From Ignavibacteriota bacterium (GTDB lineage: Bacteria; Bacteroidota; Ignavibacteria; Tepidaquicellales; Tepidaquicellaceae), in the NCBI GenBank assembly GCA_026390735.1, contig JAPLFJ010000037.1, forward strand, positions 1 through 64,000: a stretch of 64,000 nucleotides of DNA, read 5' to 3'. The number at the start of each line of letters is the position of its first letter. The stretch's first letter is position 1. Made by a program: the position numbers and the translations under genes. Below are positions 1-9,729 of the stretch, one piece after another. The notes under the pieces were generated by a model. That model saw only the letters and a program-made list of their open reading frames with translations. It was not told the DNA's origin and did no database searches.

Positions 1-99
1 TTGTCTAAAAAGTGGAATATGCCTGTTCAAAAATGGGCTTTTATAATTGCACATTTATCTGTGATTTTTAAAGATAGAATTGCTAAATTAATATTGTGA
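1..99 (+). CDS. IS256 (Mutator)-type transposase, C-terminal end only
   Basis: Reading from base 1, the frame gives 32 residues before a TGA stop at 97-99. They include KKWNMPVQKWAFIIAHLSVI followed by FKDRI. This matches the very C-terminus of IS256/Mutator transposases, where a 'KKW.MPI..W......FAI.FE.R' pattern is usual. The catalytic DDE core lies before the window. A likely terminal inverted repeat follows 12 bases after the stop, so this appears to be the right-hand end of an insertion sequence. Intactness cannot be judged from here. Confidence 0.72.
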   Translation: MSKKWNMPVQKWAFIIAHLSVIFKDRIAKLIL

Positions 100-110
100 T
101 GTTTTTTTAT

Positions 111-136
111 ATTTACACAAAAAATTTTACACCCTC
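111..136 (-). mobile_element. Probable right terminal inverted repeat of the IS256-type element
   Basis: Read on the minus strand the sequence starts GAGGGTGTAAAATTTTTTGT and continues GTAAAT. The inner TTGTGTAAA resembles the ends of IS256-family elements. It sits just after the transposase stop and 11 bases before the stop of the next gene, as expected for an IS end. The matching left end and the target duplication are outside the window. Confidence 0.5.
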
Positions 137-146
137 TTTAATCTTA

Positions 147-1571
147 CTACTTCACGCACATCTGCTTCAGTTCCTCAGCTTTAATGACTATCCATCTTTT
201 CTGGAAGAAGGCCTGATCATTATTCAGTTTCTTCAGCAATCTATCAGCTCCCCTGCCATTTTTCCTTTTAGCGGTACACATCGAATTCAGATAATTAAGA
301 AATGTAAAAATGCTGTCTCTGTATGGTCCTTTAACTGAGATATGTCTGGACAAATAATGTTTAACAGTATCTATCAAAGGAAGGACAACCCTAAGTTCAT
401 TTAATTCATAAAGCGACTTAAGCAGAGTTACTTTCGAGAAAATATACATGGAAATGTTTTTCGTTTTATCCTTCATTAACAAGTTCCGTGTGTGTGTATA
501 TCTGCCTTTTGCAAACTCAATCATTGCCTGACAGATAGTAGTTACATTTTTCCTGTATTCAGCATTCATTTTATTGTTGTACTTATGCAGGAATGCATCT
601 GCAAAATCCACATCTCTGAAAGCGAGCGACACACTGATCGCGGTAAGAAAATTCAAGGGTTGTATATGCTGAATATTGGCAAACAAATCCTTCTTTTCGA
701 TTTCCTTAACAATATTGTACAAATCATTAAGGCTCTTTGAATTCCCTAAATTAACCTGAAGGATATAGAACCTTATAATAATTTCATAAACGAGCTGCAG
801 GAAATTTACAGTCAGATGATTAAAGTTTTTGCTGATATAATTTAATGTTTCGTGCGTCTCTTTTTCATCATTAATATTTTCAATCATATTACAGATAAGA
901 TAAAGGACATAAACGCCCTGATGGTCAGCCCTGATATAATCTGCATTTTGATTTACATAATCCAGAATATTATCTATGCTATTCAGTTCACCCTTTTTAA
1001 CCTCACAATTAAAGCAATAAAGTTTCTGATTAATATGTTCAAATAATTTTGACTGAATATATATGATTTCGGAAACAGAGGAAAGATTTACGGAAGTTTT
1101 GAACATAGACAAATCTTCATTTTGTGAATTATAGAGGAAATACTCTTCAAGGTTTAATCTGAAGTAATTTATATAATTCATATACCCTTTGCGTACATTA
1201 CTCTGATGGTATTGTTTTGTATCATCCAGCAAAGAATTAAACAGTTTGTAAAGTTGACGGTCTCTGAGTTCCCTTATCAGGTAGCCCTTCTCACCTAGTG
1301 AATCTTTTTCAAAAGCTTTCAGGGCGTAGAATTTCTCAAGAATCTTTACAAAGTCAGAAATTATTTTCCTTGAGAACTTTTCTTTACTGTCTGACAATTC
1401 AAAGGAACCCGAAAGCACTTTCTGCGAATGTCTGTACTCCCAGTATTTAAGTATATGTTCACCGCTTCCGCCAAGATAGTCAACGATAAACTTATTAAAC
1501 TTCTTTGTATCTTTATAGCTCAGACCCTCGAGTAAATTATCGGCTTTACTTTTTCTAAAATTTTCTTCCAT
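147..1571 (-). CDS. Unrecognised 474-aa helical protein
   Basis: I do not recognise this protein. It is 474 residues long, rich in Leu, Asn, Lys, Tyr and Phe, has no signal peptide or membrane span, and reads as an all-alpha solenoid. Helical pairs in the second half (around residues 230-440) resemble TPR-like packing but lack a clear consensus. The start ATG at 1571 is followed directly by a basic, charged N-terminus typical of a cytoplasmic protein. It is transcribed alone on the minus strand, away from the giant T9SS gene. An IS end lies 11 bases beyond its stop codon, which is intact. Upstream is a candidate promoter with a perfect palindrome near the expected transcription start. A structural or scaffold role is only a guess. 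Confidence 0.7.
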   Translation of the reverse strand: MEENFRKSKADNLLEGLSYKDTKKFNKFIVDYLGGSGEHILKYWEYRHSQKVLSGSFELSDSKEKFSRKIISDFVKILEKFYALKAFEKDSLGEKGYLIRELRDRQLYKLFNSLLDDTKQYHQSNVRKGYMNYINYFRLNLEEYFLYNSQNEDLSMFKTSVNLSSVSEIIYIQSKLFEHINQKLYCFNCEVKKGELNSIDNILDYVNQNADYIRADHQGVYVLYLICNMIENINDEKETHETLNYISKNFNHLTVNFLQLVYEIIIRFYILQVNLGNSKSLNDLYNIVKEIEKKDLFANIQHIQPLNFLTAISVSLAFRDVDFADAFLHKYNNKMNAEYRKNVTTICQAMIEFAKGRYTHTRNLLMKDKTKNISMYIFSKVTLLKSLYELNELRVVLPLIDTVKHYLSRHISVKGPYRDSIFTFLNYLNSMCTAKRKNGRGADRLLKKLNNDQAFFQKRWIVIKAEELKQMCVK

Positions 1572-1633
1572 AATACAACCCCTTTATGTTATCTTCAAAA
1601 AGACTTTGAAGGATGTAAATGCCTAATTGTAAC

Positions 1634-1685
1634 GGATATATTATATCCACACAAAAATATGTAAAATTTACTTAATATAAAACAA
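1634..1685 (-). promoter_or_regulatory. Candidate promoter and operator-like palindrome for the 474-aa gene
   Basis: On the minus strand TATTTTTG (1659-1652) fits the Bacteroidota -7 consensus TAnnTTTG, and a TTG lies 23 bases upstream (1685-1683). Just downstream, near the expected transcription start, is the perfect inverted repeat GGATATA-T-TATATCC (1634-1648). The layout suggests an operator overlapping the start site. The 23-base spacing is at the long end of the usual range. Confidence 0.35.
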
Positions 1686-1796
1686 TAAGTATTATGACTG
1701 ATAAGTGATAAATACATATCTGTAATAAAATGATGACCTGCTAAATGGTTATGTTGCAACAATAAAAACTTAGCAATAGAACTCACAGACCCGTAT

Positions 1797-1942
1797 ATAC
1801 AGTTACGAGTGAAAACGTGTGCAAAATGGCAAGAAAAGATAAAAGAAAAAATGGCACACTGATAAGAGCTGAAAGACGCTGATTCTCACTGATTGTTTTT
1901 TAGGGTTCGAGATTCAAGATATTTCTGGTTTACCAGCGTATG
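1797..1942 (+). repeat. Composite repeat element A (pair of element B at 20441)
   Basis: The left end ATACAGTTACGAGTGAAAAC and the right end around CTGGTTTACCAGCGTATG recur nearly unchanged at 20441-20574. The right end forms a small CTGG/CCAG hairpin. The interior differs: here it is the 'GGCACACTGAT...CTGATTCTCACTGATT...TTTTTTAGGGTT' word repeat, while element B holds the 'GGAACGCGGATGACGCTGAAAG' version. Confidence 0.6.
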
Positions 1943-2556
1943 TATTATAAATTCCTTTTAGGATTTATTATTTATTAATACAGAAGTGATATCATATCAG
2001 AGATTATAAACATAAGCGACATATAATTACGATTAGCGCAGAACACTAATGAATATAGTATTCGCGCTACTTTTATGTAAATATAAACTATGTTGACTAC
2101 GACAAAAGAAAAATAGAAACGACAAGAGTATCAGAATTACGGAATAATATTTGCTGCATTTATATTTGAATTTGCATCAATGATTATTCACGATATTCAA
2201 TTTAGCAGATAAACAGAAATGAAAAGTAATTTAGGGTTCTAAAACACAGTAGGGTTACTGTGAACAAGATTAAGTAAGGGCATTTAGAAGGGGTTCTGTT
2301 TCATCCATCGCGAAACATTTATCAAATCTGCCGGAATAAAGGGTTTAAATATTCCGCAGAAGTCCTTTTTAGCATCAAAAAAAGGATGAGCTCACCCAAA
2401 CGAAATGTCTTCATAATAAAGATTATTAACAACTTAAATAATAAACTTATGAAGAAGTGCATTACATCATTTGGTTTAAACACCTCAAACGGGATTCATC
2501 AATCCTATCAATATATACACACCGAGAACAATTTAATTAAATTAAATAATAAAACA

Positions 2557-5500
2557 ATGAAGAGACTCTTTACTTTTCTTTTTGCAATAACGCTATTTGT
2601 ACTATTTGTACAAGTTAGTAACGCACAAAACAAGGGGGAAATAAAAGTTGAAACCCTTTCAAAAACAATTGAAGATGATGCAACTTCAACTTTTACCAAA
2701 AAAATCACAAGAAACGAAAATAGTTCTGAGAGTTCAAAGAATATAATTGAATCTAAAAATATTAAATTAAATGGAGGATATTTATTCAGTCTTCTTGCAA
2801 TGAATAGTTATACAGTTGCGAGGACTACAGGAATATCTTTATCGTCTATTTCAGCTACGGGTACAAGTTTCGCCGGATGGAGAAATGCAAATAGCACAGA
2901 TGACAATCGTAGTATTGCTACCCCAATAGGATTTACTTATATTTACAATGGAATTCCATATACTTCTTTTAGTTTATCCACTAATGGTTATTTAGATTTC
3001 TCATCTTCTTCTGCAACAGGGAGTGGAGCAAGTGCTTATGGTTATGACAATACTTATTTTACTAATACTGCTGGTACTCTTAACACTCTTGCCCCTTTTT
3101 ATGATGACCAACAAACAGCAGGTAATTCTGGGACATTGGCCGATTTAAATAATAGTTATAAATACTTAACAACTGGCGTTGCTCCGAATAGAGTTCTTAC
3201 AGTTGAATGGGTATATAATCAGGATTTTAGCACAACATCAACCTCAAATTATCAATATCAAGTAAAGCTATATGAGGTTGATGGTCATATAGAATTTATT
3301 TATGGAACTATGACTTTGGCTAATTCCAGTACGCTTACTACAATGTCATATACTTTGGGCATTAATGCGGCTACACTTTCCGCTACTCCTACAGCAGCAG
3401 AATTATTAACTCAACAAACTGTAAACACTGCTACATTTAGTAATACTGTTTCAAATGCATTAGGAGGGGCAACACCTGGGAATATGCCTACTACTAATTC
3501 AAAGATTACTTTTACTCCCCCAGCGGCTTCAACTGCTCCAACTAATTTAACGTTTACTTTAATTACAGGTACTTCTTATACATTAAATTGGGTTGATAAT
3601 TCATCAAACGAAACTGGTTTTGGTATTTGGAAGTCAACAGATGGAATTAATTATAATTATATAGGAAATGTTGCAGCAAATACAACTACATATAATGCAA
3701 CTGGATTATCTTTTGGAACAACCTATTACTGGAAGGTTGCAGCTCTTAATGAGGGTCAGTTGAGTTCATATTTAAGTGGAAGTCAGATGACTACTGCAGG
3801 TTTATTAAGCGGGAATAAATACATAGGCACTGGAACATATACTATGGATTATGCCACTTTAACAGCTGCTTTCACTGCTATAAATACAAGTGGTCTTGCA
3901 GGTCCTATAAACCTTATACTTAATACAACTTACACGTCTACATCCGAAACCTTCCCTATATTACCCTCAACTATTGCGACAGCTACTAATACTATCAAAA
4001 TTTATCCCTCTGTTACAGGATTATCTATTACAAGCTCAAGCACAACTGGTACAATTAATATGAATGGTGCGAATTATGTAACTTTTGACGGAAGTGTTGG
4101 TGGTCTCGGCTCAGGAAAAAGCTTAACAATTGCAAATACAGCGACGGCCGGATATACATTTCAGTTTATTAATGATGCTACTTACAATATCTTAAAATAT
4201 TGCACTATTACAGGTGTAATTACTACTGCAGGTACAAGTGGCGTTGTATTATTTTCTACAACAACTGGGGCACTAGGCAGTAGTAACAATACTATTACAT
4301 ATTGTGATATTCGTGATGGTGCTTCAACTCCGGCAAATTTAATTTGTTCAAACGGTACTTCAACTGCTCCGAATAAAAACAACACAATTTCAAATAATAA
4401 TTTTTACAATTGGTTTCTAGCTGCAACAACAACACAAACAGGAGCATTAAATCTCGTTGCAGGATGTTCTGATTGGATTATAACAGGGAACAGTTTTTAT
4501 CAAACAGCCTCAAGAACTTTTACTAGTTCCGGTGTGGTTTCTTTTATTACAATCAGTAATACAACTAATTGCAATAATTTTACTATTTCCAATAACTATT
4601 TTGGTGGAACATTACCTAACTGTGGTGGAACAGCTCTAACATGGACAGCTACGACTGGAACGCCTGTTTACAGAACTATATACATTACACATACAACTGC
4701 ACTTGGCATTTCTTCTACATTTTCTGGTAACACTATTCAGAATATTGCTATGACAAGTGCAAGCACTTCTACATCTCAATCTATAATATCTCATTTGAAT
4801 GGTAACTTAAATATCACAAATAACACAATAGGGTCACAGTCAGCAACAGGTAATATTACATATACAAACTCTAGTACGTCAACTGCTCCCTATTTTGTAG
4901 TTATGAATACAGGAACTGGAGCGACAGCTTCGAATATCAGTATTACAGGCAATACAATTGGAGGTCTGACTGTTTCTACATCAAGTACTGGGACACTTCA
5001 GCTAAGGAATATCTATAACCAATCACTTATTGGCAGTAGTATTTTAATAAATAATAATACTATAGGTGGAACCGTAGCAAACAGTATTCAACAAACGACA
5101 AATAATCTTCATTTTGGGATATTGTCATTATCTGTCAGCACTGATCAAACTATTTCGAATAATACGATACAGAATCTAACCTTGAACAATACAGGTGCAT
5201 CAGGATACGTTCATGGAATAAATTGCCAAGGTGCAGCTGGCAAATATGTTATTACTGGAAACACTATAAAAAACTTAACAACTAATGGAACAAATGTATC
5301 CTTTGGGAATGGGGCATCTGCTATAGGAATAAATTTAACTACGACTGCAACAGTTGAAGGTAATTTGATTTCAGGGAATAGTATTTTTAACCTGGCTAAC
5401 ACGAATAGTACAGTTGCAGGATTAGTCGTTGGTATCACAGTAGTACCTACTACAGCAACACAGACATCATATACAGCTATCACAAAAAATAATATTCATA

Positions 5501-8500
5501 GTTTTTCTTCTGCATCGGTTTCATCTTCTCAAATTGGTATTTTCAATTTCAATTCTGTTGGTACCGGTCCTTCTAAATATTCAAATAATATGATTCGCCT
5601 TGGGATTGATGGATCCGGGACTAATATATCAAATTCAGTTGCGATTTATGGTTTTTACAAATCTAATACGTCAAATGTAGGTTTCTATCATAACTCAATT
5701 TACATAGGAGGTTCTGGAGTAACAAGCGGAGTTATAAACACGTATGCATATAAAAGAGGAACATCTGGTACTGCAGATACAGTTATGAATAATATTTTAT
5801 TTAATGCTCGTTCAAATTCAAGTGGAACCGGTAAACATTATGGGATGGCTTTAAACTCAAACACAGCAATTGTTTGTAATTATAATGATATTATGGTTTC
5901 AGGAACAGGTGGAGTTTATGGTATAAACGGTGCAACTGATTATACAAATTTATCAGCATGGCTGTTTGGTACATCATTGGATGTAAATTCCGGCGCAGGA
6001 ACGGGGAATCCGCAATTTATTAATTCAACAGGTAATTCATCAACAGTTGACTTGCATATAAATTCAGCAAATCCAACACCTATAGAAGCAACAGGATTCA
6101 ATCTATCACAAATATCGGATGATTATGATGGTAATCTACGCTCTTCTTTAACACCTGTAGATATAGGGGCTGATGCCGGCAATTTTACACCAGCAGATCT
6201 AAATCCACCAGCAATCACATATTCACAAATCCCAAATACGTCGAATACATCAAATTTCAATTTCGGTAGCATATCAATTACAGACTATAGCGGTGTCAAT
6301 ACAAATCCAGGAACAAAACCAAGATGCTATTATAAAAGGTCGACTGATGCTAATACATGGAATGATAACGGTAGTGGTTCTGACGGATGGAAATACGTAG
6401 AAGCAAATGGAAGCGACTCACCATTTGATTTTGATATAGACTATAATCTGTTAAACGGTGGGATGGGTGTTGCCGCGGGTAATATTCTTCAGTACTTCGT
6501 AATTGCACAGGATAATGCAGGTACAGCTAACGTGGGTATCAATAGCGGTACATTTGCAGACGTACCGGCAAGTGTAGATTTAAAGACAGCTTCTTTCCCT
6601 ATCGGCGGCAGTATAAACAGTTTTGTGATTACAAACCTTCCATTATCAGGGACGTACAATGTAGGTTTACTCGGATTCAATAAAGCGACAGGCAGAAATT
6701 TATATTATGAGAAGAAGACAAGAAAAGTGATGAAGGAAGTGACAGAATATGTTGATATAGTTGAAACCAGAAAAGAAACCGGCAAGGAAGAGAATATTAA
6801 GAGCAAAAAAGAAAGCGATAATTCTATAAAGAATACCGAACTGACATCATCTGATAAGGATGAGAGAGCGACAATTACAAAAACAGTTGAAGTAAGTGAA
6901 GAGTATTCCGAATTAATGGAAAATGGGAAACTTTACAAAGGTTCTTTAGTTACAAGACATTCAACTAAAAATCCGAAAACTAACAATATTAATTCTGACG
7001 GACCAAATGCCATAGATTATGCGACAATTACGGCAGCGATAACAGACTTAAATCTGCGCGGAGTAAGTGGTGCAGTTACATTTTTACTAACGGATGCATC
7101 ATATTCGTCAGAGACATATCCATTTATTATAAGTAATGTGAATGGAGTTTCGGCATCTAATACTGTGACCATTAAACCGGCTCCAGGCGTTTCACCGGTG
7201 ATTTCAGGTGCATCAGCGAGCGGACCAATATTTAAAATATACAGAACAAACTATGTAACGATTGACGGTTCAAATAACGGTACAACATCGCGGGACATGA
7301 GTATCACCAATACTTCTATAACATCACCTTCAGTAATCTGGATAGGATCTTATGCGACTACTCCGATTACAAACGTAACCGTAAAGAACTGTATTTTGAC
7401 AAATGGTGTTAATACAAGTACTGCATTAACCATATCAGACGGTACCACATCAGGTACTGCAGGATACTTTAATAATATCACAATCCAGAATAACAGTATA
7501 CAACTGGCATACATAGGTATTTATGCTATTGCAACAGCTTCATCAGGAAATGGAAGTGGTCTCAGCATAAGCAATAATACTTTGAATTCATCAGGTGCAA
7601 ATGCAATCAGGTTAGTTGGCACGTATGTACAAGGTGTAGATGGAGCAACTATTTCCGGGAATACTATAGGAAATATTACTTCCTCGATTGCCGAAACAAG
7701 CAGGGGTATTTGGTTTGCAACGGGGACTATTAATTCTTCAATATCTAATAATACAATTTCGACGCTTAGCAATACCAGTGCAGGGGCAACATATGGCGGA
7801 CCAGTTGGGATAAATATAACGAGCGCAGTTACAAATGCTAATATCAATATAAACGCTAACACGATTTCCGGAATAACGTCAAACATGAGTGCCAGCAACA
7901 TTGAATGCGGTATAAATATTGGCAGTACAACCTCCGGTATTACTATACAGAAAAATTCGATTAGCAATATCAAGAATACTAATACAGGTGGATATAGTGC
8001 CTCAGGAATAATTCTAGGGTCTTCACTAACATCGAATACTGCGACGCTTTTAAATAATTTAATTTATGATATTGCAGGTTATGGATGGAGTTCAACATCC
8101 ACAGATAACGGATACGGAATAAACATTCTAAACGGAGGTGGTTATAAGATTTATAGTAATTCAATATACTTAGCAACAAATCAAACTTCATCTACAGGTA
8201 ATCCTGCCTGCCTGATAATTAATTCTGCAGTGACAACTTCCAACACTCTGGATATCAGGAATAATATTTTTGCAATTCCAGCAACTGTAGGAACTAACAG
8301 ATATGCTGTTTTATGTAACGCTGCAAATACAGTTTTTTCCAATTTAGATTTCAATGACTATTTTACTTCAGGAAGTAATATAGGCTATATAGGTGCACTC
8401 AGCAGAACAACGTTAGCAGTATGGGCAACGGCAACAGGAAAAGACCAATACTCGGTGAGCGGAGATCCAGGGTTTACATCAGCCGCAAATTTAATTCCAG

Positions 8501-9672
8501 ACCCTGCAAATGCAAACAGCTGGGTATTAAGCGGAAACGGAACACATATTGCGACCGTAACAGATGACTTTGTGGGCGGAGTAAGACCTGCAGACGTAAC
8601 AGCGGGAGCACCTGATATCGGTGCTTATGAATTCACAGCAGGAAGTTCAACACCAAATTCATTTACAATTACACCAGCAGCAGGTTCAAATGATATTTTT
8701 GTGAACGGCAGAAAACTTGTCAATCTGAATTTTGGAGTACTTGGTGGAATTTCATCGATTGCAGTTCAGTACTATTCAGGTATTACACCTCCGGGAATGG
8801 ATGGATATCCTTCTGCAACATTTATGAACGGATATTTCAAGGTAACTCCAACAGGCGGAAGCGGATTTACATATGACATAACTTATTACTATTCACCATC
8901 ACAAAGAGGTACAGTAGTGAATGAGAATCTGATAACAATTTCGAAAAGCGATAATAGCGGAACCAACTGGGATTCATATACAGTTGCAGGCACTGGCTCG
9001 GGCAACTATGAACTGAATACAACAGCGAAGACTATAAAAATTTACGGATTAAGTTCATTCTCAATATTCACGAGCACAGGTTCTGATGGTCCATTACCAG
9101 TACAGTTGTCATCATTCTCGTCTGCTTTGAGCGGAAGAGATGTAAAATTAACATGGAAGACTGATAAGGAAACTAACAATGCAGGGTTTGATGTTGAAAG
9201 AAAATTAGTTGGAACGAATGAATGGAAAAAAGCGGGATTTGTTACAGGTAAAGGTTCTTCGAATTCACCTGTAAACTATACATTTGACGACAGGAAACTG
9301 AACAGCGGAAAATACAACTATCGTTTAAAACAGATTGATTACAATGGTAATTTCGCATACCATACTCTTGGGACAGCAGTTGATGTTGCATTACCGACTA
9401 AGTTCAGTTTAAGTCAGAATTATCCAAATCCGTTTAATCCAACGACGAAGATTGATTTTGATTTACCGTTCGACAGCAAGGTGAATATAGTTCTTTATGA
9501 TTTGACAGGCAGAGAAGTGAAAACACTTGTGAATGATTCAAGGACTGCAGGATTCCATACAGTTCAGTTTAATGCTTCGGATTTATCGAGCGGAACATAT
9601 TTCTACAGGATTATGACAAAGTCAGCCGGAGCAGATTATGTGATGACGAAGAAGATGATGCTGGTGAAGTAG
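2557..9672 (+). CDS. Giant secreted protein with two beta-helix regions and a T9SS sorting domain
   Basis: I chose the ATG at 2557 because it opens a signal peptide (MKRLFTFLFAITLFVLFVQV, then SNAQ); the frame is open back to 2386 but that part has no export signal. The mature protein is about 2,371 residues. In order: an N-terminal beta domain with the 'STNGYLDFSS' signature; a fibronectin-III domain (about 325-410); a first right-handed beta-helix (about 423-1200) ending in PVDIGADAG; a domain at about 1220-1370; a highly charged linker (about 1383-1478); a second beta-helix (about 1480-2030) homologous to the first; a beta domain; and a type A T9SS sorting domain (about 2281-2371) with SQNYPNPFNP and a basic end. 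It is probably exported by type IX secretion and anchored at or released from the cell surface. The ligand is unknown; an adhesin or glycan-binding role is inference. Confidence 0.85.
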   Translation: MKRLFTFLFAITLFVLFVQVSNAQNKGEIKVETLSKTIEDDATSTFTKKITRNENSSESSKNIIESKNIKLNGGYLFSLLAMNSYTVARTTGISLSSISATGTSFAGWRNANSTDDNRSIATPIGFTYIYNGIPYTSFSLSTNGYLDFSSSSATGSGASAYGYDNTYFTNTAGTLNTLAPFYDDQQTAGNSGTLADLNNSYKYLTTGVAPNRVLTVEWVYNQDFSTTSTSNYQYQVKLYEVDGHIEFIYGTMTLANSSTLTTMSYTLGINAATLSATPTAAELLTQQTVNTATFSNTVSNALGGATPGNMPTTNSKITFTPPAASTAPTNLTFTLITGTSYTLNWVDNSSNETGFGIWKSTDGINYNYIGNVAANTTTYNATGLSFGTTYYWKVAALNEGQLSSYLSGSQMTTAGLLSGNKYIGTGTYTMDYATLTAAFTAINTSGLAGPINLILNTTYTSTSETFPILPSTIATATNTIKIYPSVTGLSITSSSTTGTINMNGANYVTFDGSVGGLGSGKSLTIANTATAGYTFQFINDATYNILKYCTITGVITTAGTSGVVLFSTTTGALGSSNNTITYCDIRDGASTPANLICSNGTSTAPNKNNTISNNNFYNWFLAATTTQTGALNLVAGCSDWIITGNSFYQTASRTFTSSGVVSFITISNTTNCNNFTISNNYFGGTLPNCGGTALTWTATTGTPVYRTIYITHTTALGISSTFSGNTIQNIAMTSASTSTSQSIISHLNGNLNITNNTIGSQSATGNITYTNSSTSTAPYFVVMNTGTGATASNISITGNTIGGLTVSTSSTGTLQLRNIYNQSLIGSSILINNNTIGGTVANSIQQTTNNLHFGILSLSVSTDQTISNNTIQNLTLNNTGASGYVHGINCQGAAGKYVITGNTIKNLTTNGTNVSFGNGASAIGINLTTTATVEGNLISGNSIFNLANTNSTVAGLVVGITVVPTTATQTSYTAITKNNIHSFSSASVSSSQIGIFNFNSVGTGPSKYSNNMIRLGIDGSGTNISNSVAIYGFYKSNTSNVGFYHNSIYIGGSGVTSGVINTYAYKRGTSGTADTVMNNILFNARSNSSGTGKHYGMALNSNTAIVCNYNDIMVSGTGGVYGINGATDYTNLSAWLFGTSLDVNSGAGTGNPQFINSTGNSSTVDLHINSANPTPIEATGFNLSQISDDYDGNLRSSLTPVDIGADAGNFTPADLNPPAITYSQIPNTSNTSNFNFGSISITDYSGVNTNPGTKPRCYYKRSTDANTWNDNGSGSDGWKYVEANGSDSPFDFDIDYNLLNGGMGVAAGNILQYFVIAQDNAGTANVGINSGTFADVPASVDLKTASFPIGGSINSFVITNLPLSGTYNVGLLGFNKATGRNLYYEKKTRKVMKEVTEYVDIVETRKETGKEENIKSKKESDNSIKNTELTSSDKDERATITKTVEVSEEYSELMENGKLYKGSLVTRHSTKNPKTNNINSDGPNAIDYATITAAITDLNLRGVSGAVTFLLTDASYSSETYPFIISNVNGVSASNTVTIKPAPGVSPVISGASASGPIFKIYRTNYVTIDGSNNGTTSRDMSITNTSITSPSVIWIGSYATTPITNVTVKNCILTNGVNTSTALTISDGTTSGTAGYFNNITIQNNSIQLAYIGIYAIATASSGNGSGLSISNNTLNSSGANAIRLVGTYVQGVDGATISGNTIGNITSSIAETSRGIWFATGTINSSISNNTISTLSNTSAGATYGGPVGINITSAVTNANININANTISGITSNMSASNIECGINIGSTTSGITIQKNSISNIKNTNTGGYSASGIILGSSLTSNTATLLNNLIYDIAGYGWSSTSTDNGYGINILNGGGYKIYSNSIYLATNQTSSTGNPACLIINSAVTTSNTLDIRNNIFAIPATVGTNRYAVLCNAANTVFSNLDFNDYFTSGSNIGYIGALSRTTLAVWATATGKDQYSVSGDPGFTSAANLIPDPANANSWVLSGNGTHIATVTDDFVGGVRPADVTAGAPDIGAYEFTAGSSTPNSFTITPAAGSNDIFVNGRKLVNLNFGVLGGISSIAVQYYSGITPPGMDGYPSATFMNGYFKVTPTGGSGFTYDITYYYSPSQRGTVVNENLITISKSDNSGTNWDSYTVAGTGSGNYELNTTAKTIKIYGLSSFSIFTSTGSDGPLPVQLSSFSSALSGRDVKLTWKTDKETNNAGFDVERKLVGTNEWKKAGFVTGKGSSNSPVNYTFDDRKLNSGKYNYRLKQIDYNGNFAYHTLGTAVDVALPTKFSLSQNYPNPFNPTTKIDFDLPFDSKVNIVLYDLTGREVKTLVNDSRTAGFHTVQFNASDLSSGTYFYRIMTKSAGADYVMTKKMMLVK

Positions 9673-9729
9673 GGACTAGGCATTAGGCAACAGGCATTAG
9701 ATAGTTAGCAAAATGTAAAGAAAAAGAAT

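Larger units (their letters stand above)
1572..2556. other. Gene-free region between divergent genes
   Basis: I see no convincing gene here. It holds the promoter and palindrome of the 474-aa gene, composite repeat element A (1797-1942), and two hairpins before the giant T9SS gene: CGGAATA/TATTCCG (2332-2356) and TCCTTTTT/AAAAAGGA (2363-2386). A TATATTTG at 2161-2168 fits the -7 consensus but has no TTG at a suitable distance. The promoter of the giant gene is therefore not identified. Confidence 0.6.

Noticed and set aside
1595-1786. 63-aa minus-strand reading frame upstream of the 474-aa gene
   Set aside because: It runs through the promoter and palindrome region, has no family signal, and has the composition of noncoding AT-rich DNA.
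2386-2556. In-frame upstream start of the giant T9SS gene
   Set aside because: The extra 57 residues begin in a hairpin, lack an export signal, and would bury the signal peptide that starts at 2557.
7521-7973. 150-aa frame antisense to the giant gene
   Set aside because: It is the mirror of a repetitive Ser/Thr/Asn-rich coding strand, which leaves the opposite strand free of stops.
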